Made by a program: the position numbers and the translations under genes. From the NCBI GenBank assembly GCA_012184525.1, contig WOFQ01000015.1, positions 496,001-560,000 on the forward strand: a stretch of DNA of 64,000 bases, read 5' to 3'. This stretch comes from Xenoacremonium recifei (taxonomy: Eukaryota; Ascomycota; Sordariomycetes; Hypocreales; Nectriaceae). Below the pieces are notes generated by a model. It saw only the letters and a program-made list of their open reading frames with translations. It made no database searches and had not been told where the DNA came from. Shown here piece by piece: positions 43,408 through 55,143 of this stretch (position 1 is its first letter; the number at the start of each line of letters is the position of its first letter).

Positions 43408-46400
43408 GTCGATTGTTGATGAAGGTGTAGGATGAGATGAATGATTGGGGCGCTGGTAGCGGTGTGGTGGGCAAGTCCAAGGAACAAGGCTGATGCAGGA
43501 TTTGCAAAGCTGTAGATGCTGTTTGTATGGAGAGTAAGAAATCTGCAAATGAAGTGTGCAGTAGAACCTCTGAAGCATCGGGCATTCGCGTGTATTTATT
43601 CTTCTACATCACCCGGGCTCAGACTTCCCACAGGCTCCATTCTCCGTTCCATGAGCTTCTTCCACAAAAGACGTTGATGAAGTCTGTGCTTTCCAACGCT
43701 ATTGAAGTCGAAACATAAACTGACTCGTCTGCAATCCAGCACATTACCTAGGAGAGTGCTCAGGGTGCTTAGCTCCTCAGGGGAAGGCTGTCAGAGGGTG
43801 TTGATGACCCCTGCATGTGGAAAGCCTCATCGCAGCAGCCACCGCTTGGTGATGTCGTTTAGCTTCGTAAATAGCACATATGACCTGGGTAGATCGGCCT
43901 CGCCGCCGAGCACTGACACCTATCTCATGAGGTACGGACATTACGCGACGTTCGCTTCTTCTCAGACCTGAGCCACGGAGGATGGGGGAGGGGGAGGGGC
44001 GGAGGGGCGGAGGACAACGATGCCCTCACCAGAGCTAATTTGATGTAGGTGGACAACAATAGCAGCGCATCCACATGTTTCTCCTTGGTAAATTAAGGCT
44101 GAATGTTACTATCCTCACAGTTTTCCTTGTAGATCATTCGGGACAGTGTAGAACGGTCATCCTGGCCGATGGCGCTCTCAACAACTACGTGAGAGGCGCA
44201 ATGAGGAAAATGAGCAGCCCCTTGGGACCTAAAATTTGCTTTTCCAGCCCAAGAAAGCACTCTGACTGTCTCTCTGTTCACTGTTCCATATCATGACCGC
44301 CAGAGCGACCAGGCCCCATAAACAAGTCATACGCCATGTTCTCTCCCAAACGGTTCAGGAGGATACGTATCTACAGGGGTTTCTGGAGAAGCGAACCCTG
44401 TATCATTTTGACGCTACCAATACCCCGGGATGCCGCCATAATGAAAAGCTTATGATTGTCCCAGCACTAGGAAGACCATGAATGGACCAACGTGCGAGTT
44501 CTAAAAAAAAAGAGGTGGTAATGGGAGGTCCCACTGTCCTCCTTCTTGAGGATGGGCCGCTGGTGCTCTTGCTTCATTCAATCAGCCGAGAACTTACAGA
44601 GTCTTGGCGATGCGACAGAGCACAAAGGTAAACGGGAAAGTAAACAACTCTGTCACCGATGGCCAGTCAGCGGGCGAGGCCCAATAATTGCGGTATCAGT
44701 CTAAATCGTAAGGCGCATTTGATATCGCATCGGGTGTGAGACGGGTCATCCGTTCGCTACCCGTTCACTCACCGCCCACTACGGCAGCTGCAGATTACCC
44801 ACGAGACAGTCTGTCACTGGGAAACACGAGGCGGGGCTGAGGGCGATATCCTCCATCTGCCAGGCTCTGACTGACACGTCAGCTCGGGATGCCGCTTCGG
44901 AGTGTCGCGGCCCCTGTCACTGGAGCGTTCGAGAGGGGTTGGCGCGTTCAGCAGCCTCCAAACTCACATGCTATGCTCTCAGGGGCTTAACTGCTCAGCT
45001 GGTGCGAGTGAAGGGTGTAGCTCTAAGGTACATGAGAGCGACATCTTCTACGGAGTAAACGAGAGGTGGTGTGCCAAGCTCCAACGAGCGCGACGTGTGG
45101 TCTCTGCAACGGACCCCACGTGAGCATCTGCTGCCTGTCAAGTGGCGATCCTTGCAAGGCGGCAGGCATCAACGATTGGCGGCGCTGGCTCCTAGGGCAC
45201 TGCAATGGCACCCGCATGCGGTTATCGGCCGTTCCCCTGCGCTCCACCCTTTCCCAGGCGGCCTGGATCCTGGGCCTCCTCAGCTTCCTCTCGTCTCCCA
45301 GGACCAGGCCTAGGTTGGCATGTTCTGGGTCTGGGGGCCTAGTGCCCGCCTGGGATGTCTGAGGCCAGGGATTACATGCGGACGGCTGGGGGCTTGGAAG
45401 CTAAACTAGAGTGTTGCCATCCGGCATCGTCCCGCGTGTCCACTCTCCGGGGCTGCTTCGCACGGACAGCCAGACTGCTGGTTTCGCTGGCTGCAAAGCT
45501 GAGGCCACATGAGATGTACTTTGCGGGTGGTGGGCGATCTAGATGGGTGGCTCCGTGGAGCGCTTAGAAAGATCGCTGGTCCTCTTGAGCAGCAAGAGGT
45601 GGGAGAGAGGTTATGAGCATCAGAAGGATCGAGGTGACTGTGTCTTCACAGAAGCTCCTCTCTGCATGCCTTCTGTGAGGAGAACATCTAGTGGCATCGG
45701 TTTGTCTCATCTCCGTTGCGTTGCTTCGGCATCCAGCCAGCAAGCGTGTGGCGAGGCGACCGATACCAACTTCATCTTGAAGTATCCAAGTACCGACCAA
45801 TTCCCCTTCCGCTATGTTCCGCCTCGCGTTGCCCTGGCTATGGGGCTGTCCTACGGAGGCGGCATTTCGTTGGTTCAAACAGGCGCAGAATCTGACTGGT
45901 CTTCAATAGCGGTGGCTGGCCGAAAATCTCGCCCGAGCTTGCTAGGACCTGGCTTGGACCCCTGCCTGGAAGGTGTTGGGTGACAGGGGAGAATGAGTGA
46001 AACAAGCTTAGACTTTCTGCGGTGGGAGTGGTGCTGAAAGGAGAGATCGACAAGTAGGCTGCCTGAATTCGCCATGGTCGCCACGGCATGGAAGGGAGCA
46101 TGAATTTCCAGATTCCCCGTTTGACTGGAGGCATCCGCTCGGAGGTGGAAGAGAGGCAAGGGAAACGGTGTCAATAAGCTTCGTCAATAGCATCCTAAAG
46201 CGACACTAACTTGATACAGGAAAGAGTAACGAGGTTGCTGTCCGCTTGATTAGCCATCATCAAGAGCGAAGACATGGGCAAAGATGCATCAGGGTGTGCG
46301 CCGGGGCGGGGCTTGATTCCGCGCCCGAATAACGCTTGTTTCAGCCCTGCATCCAGCCGCTCCCTGTGGAAATCAGTTACTGGTGCTGTACGTCTGGAGG

Positions 46401-48480
46401 CGTGAGTGACCTGGGAAGGACAGCTCTCAAGTGTTTCGGGAAGGCCTAAGCTCTCCCGGATGCTTCCGCAGCACTGCCGTTGGCATCCAGTGTTGGCGAA
46501 GCCGGACTGGCTGTTTGTTGGTAATCAAAAGTGCATTTCTGAGCCCTGGTTTCTCGGGTGGCGGGCGGCCAACGCGTGTGGGAAGACACGGATCTCTGGT
46601 GATTGCAACCCGCCAGCGGGGTAGGCAATATGCACTGTGATACACTGATTGGCTCTGTCTTCTGAAGCTATCGATGTTCTCAAGTTGCTTGGAGGAGGGG
46701 AGACGAGGTGGGCATCGTCTGCCATGGTCGAAGCATAGGTGATGCACCCGACCAACAGACGTTTGAGGTATCATCAAAACGTTCATAGGTCCGGAGATTT
46801 GAGGCAAGACATATTCTGAAAGTGGCCCAATGCGGTGATGTGGCTGGTGTCGTGTGACTGTGACAACACGAGACCTCTGGCAACAAGGAGCCAAGATTAT
46901 TCCGTACCTGTACAGGAGTATCAATGGACGCCTGCGATATCTGTCAAGGAGCAGCAATTGGGGAGACCTCTTCCAGAATTCAGCAGAACGACCCCTGAAC
47001 GCGTTTGGCGTGAAGCTTCCAAGCCTTGCTCGATCTTTTAGCTGACCAGCTATTGACAGCACAGCAAGGCGACATACCCAATACGGACATCAGATATCAC
47101 CGACCGACCGGCACCGCTCATACTGATGCCTCGATGCCTCCAGCCTATGACTTTACGACCGTTGCTCCGCGACAAAAACGAGATCTCCATCCACTCACGA
47201 ATCGCCGGAACGCCGGCCGCCGGCTCCACGGTTACGATGACAGACCGATGCGGACCGATCGAAATATATACCCAGAGTGCTTCAAGTTCTTCGTCCGGCA
47301 TCGCCTCTCCCTCCATCTGTTGTGATACAGGTGCTGCCACGGTGGTTCTACATTGCTTGTAGGCAGTGTTATTGGAGATGGGATTTAGGATGCTGGGCTG
47401 CATATCCTCTTATCTCACCTCCCTTCTCTTACACCTTCGTCTCGAAACTACTGTTGTGCTGCTTCGGTGCATCTTAGTGAAAAGGCACGGGCGCGAGCTG
47501 TCTGAGATGAAAAACACTCCTGTGGGTTTTGAAGTCTCCGTCAAGAGGATCGAGTAACTTTGGACGTAGGAGGGGAGGAACGCCCAAGTGACCGAAGGTC
47601 ATAATAGCTTTCGGACATGACATTTGGCGGCACAGAGTGGGTGGTATACGTGTCAAACTGGAACATGATTATTGTTGCCGGAGGCCTGATTGGTAAAGGA
47701 CCTGGGAAAGATAGGATGCTCACCTGGCTGGCGCGAGATTCGCGCGGGGTTCACTCAAGTCTGGTAGTCCTATAGATGTCGAGCTGGTCCGTGATGCATT
47801 GAAAATACACCCACAAATATGTCCTGGGACCAAAGTGTGCTTTTAACCCACTCGATTGCTCAACTCCGAGCTGCCGACGGTGGTAGGATCGAGCGACTTC
47901 CTGGCGACTCAATTCCAGGCGGGCCTGTTACCTCCCGCGATCACTTGCAAATACTCAGTTTCTCGTTGAGTTATCAATGTCGTCGTATGTAGCAGAGCTA
48001 TTGATCTCGAAGCCTCGTAAATCCACGGGAGGAGATCTGGAGTGGTCGATCCTTGTTTGCGGGATCACGAGAAAGATCATTCGCGTTGTCGATCTCAGCA
48101 ATGTTCAGTTTCTTGCGAACCACGGTTGCCTTCCTCAAAAGTGGAATTGTCCTAAGGCCATCAGTTGTCAAGGCAATTATCTTGTTCTATTGTGAATGAG
48201 ATTGAGGGTATAGATTCGATCTACCCTATATCCCTTGATAATTGAAGATGTTCCCCCTGAAGCTCATGACTGGATTTCCCCCATCAAAGAAGCAAGAACA
48301 CTAAGCAATCAGACGCCGCTTTGTCCTTCTCCGGCCGCCGAGACATGATATGATGCACAAGCAAATTGAAAGGCCCCGGTTTCCAATGTCACTGATGCGT
48401 AATATGCGAGGTCGATGGATATCCAGCGCATGCCTCGTTGTGCGACTCGGCCCTGCTCGGCGCCGTACTGTGGGGTCGAC
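43408..48480. other. 5-kb spacer, no supported gene
   Basis: The largest gene-free stretch. Frames such as 47062-46427 and 47403-47050 (both minus) are open for 117-211 codons but show no family motif, no signal peptide and no splice continuity. GC content is high at 44700-46000. A G-quadruplex-type run lies at 43984. I see no transposon ends or long repeats. Confidence 0.45.
43984..44007 (+). other. G-quadruplex-forming motif
   Basis: Four G-runs of 5, 5, 4 and 4 bases separated by loops of 1, 1 and 4 nt meet the canonical intramolecular quadruplex pattern on the plus strand. Confidence 0.7.
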
Positions 48481-48481
48481 G

Positions 48482-48500
48482 CCGGTACAAATTGTACCGG
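48482..48500. promoter_or_regulatory. Perfect 19-bp palindrome with CGG/CCG ends (candidate Zn2Cys6 operator)
   Basis: CCGGTACAAATTGTACCGG is two 9-bp arms around a single A. It holds CGG-N11-CCG (and CCG-N13-CGG), the usual layout for a dimeric zinc-cluster factor. It lies 131 bp upstream of the SDR start and about 47 bp upstream of its TATA-like box. The regulator gene at 54452 is an obvious candidate partner. Confidence 0.55.
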
Positions 48501-48546
48501 CCGGGCCCGGAGTCACCGGAGTGGGATTCAGGGGCACGACCGACAC

Positions 48547-48552
48547 TATAAG
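48547..48552 (+). promoter_or_regulatory. TATA-like box of the SDR gene
   Basis: TATAAG, 79 bp before the last base ahead of the ATG at 48631. Confidence 0.45.
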
Positions 48553-48630
48553 TGTTCACAAAGCTCAACATTCGGGTTGGCAAAGTGAACTTGTGCATCG
48601 TAGTTTGTTTCTCACTCAATTTCTGTCAGG

Positions 48631-49569
48631 ATGTCCGAAGCTCCTCCTTTCCCTTCGCCAACGCGCCGCTGGCATACCAAGGCACAGCCATCCACGTCCC
48701 CTACACGTCCTGAGCTGTCTGCCAAGGGTAAATCGGTGTTAATTACAGGAGGTGGCAGTACTGGCATTGGCGGAGAAACCGCTCGCTATTTTGCCCAGGC
48801 CGGGGTATCTCGCCTCGCCCTTCTTGGTCGTCGCGAACAGCCTCTCATCGAGAACAAAACCTTCATTGAGACAAATTACCCTGGCGTGGAAGTTCTTGTC
48901 ATCTCAGCCGATGTCACCAAGAAGAGAGACATGGATGCTGCCTTTTCTAAATTTGCTGGCGACGGAAAAATTGACGTCCTAGTTCATGCTGCCGCTGTCA
49001 TTGGGCCTAAAGACAACGTCACGGACGCGGACGGGGATGAGTTTCTCGAAGGCATCCAGACTAACCTGGCCGGCTCCCTTTACGTAGCCCAGGCCTTTGT
49101 CCGCCATGCCGCCCGTGATGGAGTCGCAGTTGCTATCAATTCCTGGGGCGCTCACCTTAGCCTCAACGACGCCTTTGCATCGTACTGCGTCGCAAAGATA
49201 GCGGTGTATCGCCTGTGGGACACGGTAGCCATTGCGCACCCCAACTTGAGCGTGTTCCATACGCAACCTGGAGTGATTCTCACTGAGATGAACCTGCGCA
49301 CTGGCGGCGCAGATAGTTTCAAGGATGTCAAAACTGATGATGGTAATAATCTTATCTTGTTCCCAAGAATTGTACGAGCTAACATGGGTTTAGTTTCTCT
49401 GCCTGCTAGCTTCAATGTTTGGCTTGCCAGCCCCGAGGCTCGCTTCCTGAAGGGAAAGTTTTTGTGGTGCAACTGGGACGTGGATGAACTAAAAGCCCGG
49501 GCTGAAGAGATTGAGGGTGGTCAACTGCTCAACATTGGACTTGTTGGATGGCCTTTCAAGACTACTTAG
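48631..49569 (+). CDS. SDR-family oxidoreductase
   Basis: A single exon encodes 312 residues. After a 30-residue polar leader comes KSVLITGGGSTGIGGETARYF, with the cofactor loop at residues 39-47. Asp94 in SADVTKK and the AAAV segment around 120-123, in place of NNAG, follow. The catalytic set is Ser171-Tyr185-Lys189 (NSWGAHLSLNDAFASYCVAKI), although the Ser lies in NSWG rather than the usual SSxxG. The C-terminal WLASPEARFLKGKFLWCNWD is typical of fungal SDRs. It is a soluble NAD(P)-dependent reductase of unknown substrate. It stands 525 bp upstream of a DHA2 exporter on the same strand and is likely part of the SDR/MFS/TF set. Confidence 0.9.
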   Translation: MSEAPPFPSPTRRWHTKAQPSTSPTRPELSAKGKSVLITGGGSTGIGGETARYFAQAGVSRLALLGRREQPLIENKTFIETNYPGVEVLVISADVTKKRDMDAAFSKFAGDGKIDVLVHAAAVIGPKDNVTDADGDEFLEGIQTNLAGSLYVAQAFVRHAARDGVAVAINSWGAHLSLNDAFASYCVAKIAVYRLWDTVAIAHPNLSVFHTQPGVILTEMNLRTGGADSFKDVKTDDGNNLILFPRIVRANMGLVSLPASFNVWLASPEARFLKGKFLWCNWDVDELKARAEEIEGGQLLNIGLVGWPFKTT

Positions 49570-50093
49570 TTTAAGAACCTATTTAGGGAGTCGGGATAAT
49601 TTCTAGTGCATGGAATTAGAGCAAAGTCTTCTGGCCTTTGCTAGATCGAATAGAGATTAGCATAAACTACAATCATCACATTCTTGGCCGGCTCAGCCTC
49701 AGTCTTCAATTGATACCATCTGGATGCATGTGGCGGAAGAGGGTTTCTCACGACACGGCACGTTTTGAACATTCTCTGGCAAGACCACTTCTGTACAATT
49801 TCGTCCACCCGGTTCATTTCGTCCTATCTCAGATTTTTTCACAACTCCGGCATATCTTTCCGATCGATTACAAATCTAATATGTCATCAGGAGAGAGAAA
49901 GGAGTTGCTCCTTTGAAATGAATAAGTGGTATAAGATGCGAGTCCCTTGGACTTTGTTTTCATCTTCGTTCAACCTTGAGATGGACATTGGGTACTCTGA
50001 CAATCCTAGTTTCTTCTTCAACCTGAGCGGAAAGGACAGTTTAAAGTACTTATATGTCAGGCAACACTTTACATACGGCACACAGCAATCACA
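49570..50093. other. Spacer, DHA2 promoter
   Basis: No gene. No copy of the palindrome at 48482 is present here. Confidence 0.45.
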
Positions 50094-51893
50094 ATGACGG
50101 AAGTGGTTGAAGACTTATCTGTGGCGTGGGAGAGAGATCCATCACCTAAGCCAGCAAATGATAGCAGCGAGCTGGATGGAGAGTACCCTTCTGGACTCCG
50201 TCTTATCCTACTTGCCGGTGCCTCTATCATGGGCGTTTTCCTCATTTCCTTAGACCAGGTCAGTTAGCGAAACTTTCTCAATTATGCACAAGCTTCGCTG
50301 ATGCCTATGGCAGACCATTGTAGGCACTGCAATCCCCAAGATCACAACCCAATTTGGAGGGTTGAGCGATGTGTCCTGGTATAGCGCGGCCTACTTCATG
50401 ACCTTTGGCGGGCTCGAGGCCTCTTGGGGCAAAGCGTTCAAATACTTTGACATCAAATGGACATTCATCTTAACACTGACAATCTTCGAAGTCGGTAGCC
50501 TTATTTGCGCTCTTTCCCCGAACTCAGTGGCCCTGATCGTTGGCCGAGCCATTGCAGGAGTCGGCGCGGCTGGCATCTCAGTGGGCGGAACCAGCATCGT
50601 CGCGTTCAGCACGCCTCCAAAGACCCGGCCTGTCTTGATGGGATTCATCGGCTTGACATATGGACTGGCTTCTGTTCTGGGGCCCATCATTGGCGGCGCT
50701 TTCACAGATCAGGTCACCTGGCGCTGGTGCTTTTATCTCAACTTACCAATTGGAGGTCTTGCAATCGCCATCGTCCTGGGTTTTTTCTACCTGCCAGCGG
50801 CTGCCAGGCCTCCTCCCATCAGTCTGGGGCAGAAGCTCTTGCATCTTGACCCTGTTGGTATTTGTTTGACAATGGCGGCTATTATCTGCTTTATCCTCGG
50901 GCTACAGAATGCGGGAACTTCTCAAGCTTGGAACAGCAGTCAGGTTATTGGTCTACTCGTAGGTTTTGGCCTTCTGATCATCGCCCTTATCTTGTGGTCT
51001 ATATATCTTGATGAATATGCTATGTTGATCCCACGACTCTTTAAGAAGAGAGTGCTTTGGAGCGTTTGCCCTTATCAATTCTTTTTCCTTGGAGATTTGG
51101 TTCTTCTGCTCTACTATCTGCCTGTTTACTTCCAGTCTGTCAAAGGGGCCAGCGCGATTCAGTCTGGAGTTGACAATCTACCGGTTGTCATTTCAGTCGC
51201 TATCTTTACTGTCGTTGGTGGACTCTTTGTTGCTAAGACTGGTAAGTTTTCACTCTTATATATACACTATTCCTTTGTCTGACTGGCAACCAGGGCGGCC
51301 GACACCTACCATGTTCGTTGGCGCCTTCGTTGGTACAATCGGGTGTGGTTTGCTTTACACCCTGGATATCAATACATCGACTGGAAAGTGGATTGGCTAT
51401 CAGATTCTCACCGGTTCTGCCATTGCTTTCTCAGTCCAGAACGGTCTGAATATTGCCCAAGCGAGCGTAGCGGCCGAGGATCTCCCAGCCGTCACAGCTA
51501 ATCTCTACTGTAAGACCATTCCCTCTGTATTTCAATTGACAATAGCTAAGAACCAAAACAGTCTTTCAAACTGTCGGTGGTGCTTTCACCATCTCATCAG
51601 CACAATGCGCTTTCATTAACCAAGCACTCCAAAAACTTCGCACATCGGCACCTGAAGTAGATGCATCGAAGTTGATCACGACAGGTGCCTCTGAACTCCG
51701 CAAAGTCTTCACATCGCAGGAACTGCCCGGGGTTTTAATTGCTTACATGCACGGCCTCAAAGCTGCATTTGCTGTCTCGATTGCATGCTGTGCATTGGCG
51801 CTTCTGGCCACGCTCGTGATCCCATGGGGTAAGCTTCCGAGCCACGCCTTAGACGACGAAAAGAGCACTCTTCCGGTAAGCGACTCAACTTAG
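50094..51893 (+). CDS. MFS drug/toxin exporter, DHA2 (14-TMS) family
   Basis: Exons 50094-50258, 50314-51241, 51294-51509 and 51562-51893 give 546 residues, all phases consistent. TM1 ends GVFLISLDQ, joined across an intron to TIVGTAIPKITTQFGG. Then come WYSAAYFMTFGG, GRAIAGVGAAGISVGG, GLASVLGPIIGGAFTD (motif C) and WRWCFYLNLPIGG. The tail is short and acidic (LDDEKSTLPVSDST). By family it is a proton-driven exporter at the plasma membrane. Introns 1 and 3 fall at the same codons as introns 1 and 2 of the exporter at 14078, so the two are paralogues. Neighbours are an SDR upstream and a convergent zinc-cluster regulator, which suggests a small detoxification or metabolite module. Confidence 0.93.
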
Positions 51894-52216
51894 ACACTTC
51901 GAATGCTGGTGCTATACGAAGAGGACTTGCAATGCTTGCGCGAAAACCACATGGAGCCTTTCGCTATCGACTGGAGGAGAGTGATTTCCACTACGAAGAC
52001 AACATCAAAGTAAACACTTCAATGGTCTTGTATTATTCAAATTTCAATAAACCCAAGGTGCCTTAGATCCTAAAACATTGGCCTAATCAATACGAGATAG
52101 TGAGCCCCTGCATAATTGTATCTGGGATTGGCCTCCCAGATTAGTGTGCTCCACCCCTCCCCGCGGCTTCAACGGTCGAATTTCTTAGGACTAGGTGCTT
52201 CTATTTCCCGAGGAGA
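51894..52216. other. Convergent spacer
   Basis: 320 bp between the 3' ends of the exporter and the regulator, with nothing else visible. Confidence 0.5.
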
Positions 52217-54452
52217 TCAGTTCATATCTATGTTATGAGGAAGAAGGAATTCTGTCATGGCCGCAACACTTGGCGAGAGGTTCCTGTACCATAGACTTAA
52301 AGTATTCTCCAAGTCCAAGGCCGAGTATCGCAAGTCAAAGAGTTGATGTGGTAAGGATGATAGTTCTACTGGCGTCTTATGCTCTGCGATGCCTATTCGA
52401 ATAATGGTTTCATACCGTTGGGCTAGTTCCCAGCGCTGGCCGCATATGTTCAAGGCATAGGCGAGAGAATAAAGGTCTGTAGGAACATTGGCGTCAAGGG
52501 CTTTTGAATAGACTGCGCAATAATGTCAGTGTTTGATCATCCTTCGTAATATCACATTCACTGACCAAGGTAAAATCTTGCGGCAGTGAAAATGGTCAGT
52601 ACTAGATGAGGGTTGCATATCCGCAACTCATCGTCGGTAACTCTCCGAATCTTGGCGACCATGTTCTCACACGCATAAACACAGCGATTCGTCGCATACG
52701 CCCACTGTAACGCAGTTAGTCATGGCACGGTCCGACAGGGTAGTGCACTAGACAACACTTACAGGTTCGTAATCCCTGTCCACCCCCTTAGGGAAAGGCG
52801 CCATGCGTTGTAAGAGTACGATGACGGCACTGGTTGTTGATTAGCACATGTTTTGCGGTCTTCGGGACTACATAATCGTTCGTACGTATTGAGAAGACAG
52901 TTTGTGAGGACGATGTTCGGGTCCATCTCGGCGCGCTCTTCTTGCGCAAACTCCGCGTTGATGAGCCGAAAGACGGCAGCAACAAACTCCTCTCTCCAAT
53001 TTGTCAAACGTTCATCAAGTTGTTGAGCTTGACTCTTCCATGCTTCAATCTCCTCTCGAGCACTCAGGCTCAAAGATTGGCCGGCGAGAGCGTGAACAGC
53101 CCCCAACTCACTGGCTACGAGTATGTTGCATAAAGAAAAGGCGGATGAGTATTTAAACTCCCCAAGAGACCAGACATTGATCATCTGCTCGTTGAATGCC
53201 CATAATGAGTCACTGCATGGCAAAACTGAGTCGGTAGGAGGTGGCCGAATTGTGGCAATGCTCCAGCTCGCACCAAGTGCCGACATACTATCCAGCATCT
53301 CAGTCATCCAATACGCACGGATACGCTCCTCTTGATCAACAATGGTGTTAGGCAGAGGCAGCGCTTGAGGTGGGGTGGTGGTATCGGACTTGTTTGTCAC
53401 GGACTGATGCAAACCCAATTGAAGACTCAAGCTGCTATTCGTCAGTACGCGACGACGAAAGCATATGTAAAACGTACCGTTTGCATAAAGCTATCATGTT
53501 CCAGAATCTTCCCATATTTCCAGCACCATACTCAGCAATCGTCAAGATCAAGAGGCTCTGGATAGATCGAAGAGTGATGACATTGACGGCCTCTGTCAGT
53601 ATCGAGTCTCTCAAGAGATCAGACCACTTCACCCGGTCGTTCAGGGGGCATGACTGGTAATGGAACACAGTTACTGCTAGGATGGCCTTTATCACCAGCG
53701 CTCGATCGGAGGCATGTACATCTGATGACTGCCGTATGTCTTCTAGCAGCGATGGCTGATGCAAGATGGGGAACCACTGGTGATACTTCTCAAACCAAAC
53801 AGTGCATAGCTCCGCTGCTGTAGTGAGTGCCATTGGGTCAAATCCGGGATGTGACGTCGCAGGATCGACGCTCATATCACGAATGACTGGTGTCCTGGAC
53901 ACCCCCTCGGTCAATCCACGGTCTAGAGGCACCACAACCGGCGCAGTTTCAATGGTCGGAGTCTTTGAGATGGAATTAGATGGTGATAGGTCTGTAGGTT
54001 GATTGACAAGCCCAACAATTTCTTGAAAGCTTGGATGGACATTCTGCTCCATCTGTACTGCGCCGTTGGCCTCATCGGTAGTGTCTTTGAGTTCAAGCTC
54101 TCTTACTCTGGCTTCCAGACCGACTGCTCGAGGAGACAAGACTTAGCACTGATTGCTGGAACAGTTTCTTCTCACATCAGGGGCACACAAACTTAACCGC
54201 TGCTCCAATTGCGAAACGAAGCCAGCCCGGAGACCTGGCCTCCGATCTGTAGTGACATAATCGCAGTTAAAGCCATTCTTCTGGCACAAGCTGCACCGCG
54301 GCCGGCGGCGATCGCAGGCGACTTTGCGCTGTCGGCAGACCAAGCAACTGCGATAAAGAGGGTCAACGACTCAGCCTATCGGAACTCTATGAGGCGGAAA
54401 CATACACGCTTCTGCTCGGCTTCTGCGAGTCACCTGTCGAAGTGCTAGACAT
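52217..54452 (-). CDS. Zn(II)2Cys6 transcription factor with fungal-specific middle domain
   Basis: Seven exons (54452-54406, 54347-54193, 54126-53478, 53434-52886, 52829-52763, 52704-52566 and 52512-52217) give 633 residues with consistent phases. The zinc cluster is Cys17-X2-Cys20-X6-Cys27-X6-Cys34-X2-Cys37-X6-Cys44, a perfect binuclear motif followed by a basic linker. The dimerisation coiled coil is VGLEARVRELELKDT. The fungal_trans middle domain covers about residues 150-400 (WFEKYHQWFPILHQPSL, SLQLGLHQS, RIRAYWMTEMLDSMSALGA). Such factors usually bind CGG triplets as dimers and control a nearby pathway. It lies tail to tail with the DHA2 exporter. A CGG palindrome sits just upstream of its own start. 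Confidence 0.92.
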
Positions 54453-55143
54453 TGTGATGGGAAGAGAGCGATGAAAGGAGCAAGATGGCCCGAAGGCAGA
54501 AGACGGCCCGTCTTGTGCCTTGTCTGACTGATTCTAACGCGGTGGAGAGATTGTGGAGACGGCCTCGCACGACTCGAGTCAGGAGACTCGAGAAATCAGG
54601 GCTTGAAACGACTCCTTCACCAGCTTAAGCAGCGAGGAATTTGCCCCATTGGCCAATTCACTCATTTGACCAAAGACCATTGACTTGAGGCCCACTCCTA
54701 TGGGCCGAAAACGAGTAATAATCGCCGCCAAATCGAAACATGAACTGGTAGATCGGCATCCAGCTATTATTCCCGGCTCAACACAACCAGTCCACACTCG
54801 TCATATCCTCCGTCTGGAACTGAAAGGAATTTGGGAGCGATGAAAGGATCTGGTGGAGACTGTAAATGCCCTGTGCAGGGCACTTCTATTTCGCAAAGAG
54901 CGACGCGCTCAACTCCACGCTGACTGAACATCACCGACCTATAATGAGATGGAAAGAAATTTCACAAATCGCGTTTTCCTACAGGTTCGGGGAGACAATG
55001 ATAGCAGGATGACCAAGACTTCTTATTCGAGGCATTGCTCTTAACCTCCTCAGCTACGCATCACTGTTTGCAGAAGGATATGCAATGGAACAAAACCCTT
55101 ATTCTAATGTCTCTTTACCTTTTTCCTACCACCATCTTCTAAA
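54453..55143. other. Regulator promoter and kinase 3' flank
   Basis: 690 bp between two minus-strand genes. It holds the 15-bp palindrome at 54500 and no gene. Confidence 0.5.
54500..54514. promoter_or_regulatory. Perfect 15-bp palindrome upstream of the zinc-cluster gene
   Basis: AAGACGGCCCGTCTT has 7-bp arms and a single central C, so CGG and CCG triplets face each other with one base between. It begins 48 bp upstream of the regulator's ATG and is a candidate for autoregulation or repression by overlap with the start region. Confidence 0.45.

Noticed and set aside
46427..47403. Minus-strand frames of 211 and 117 codons as a possible gene
   Set aside because: No family motif, no plausible splice joining them and no clear start context.
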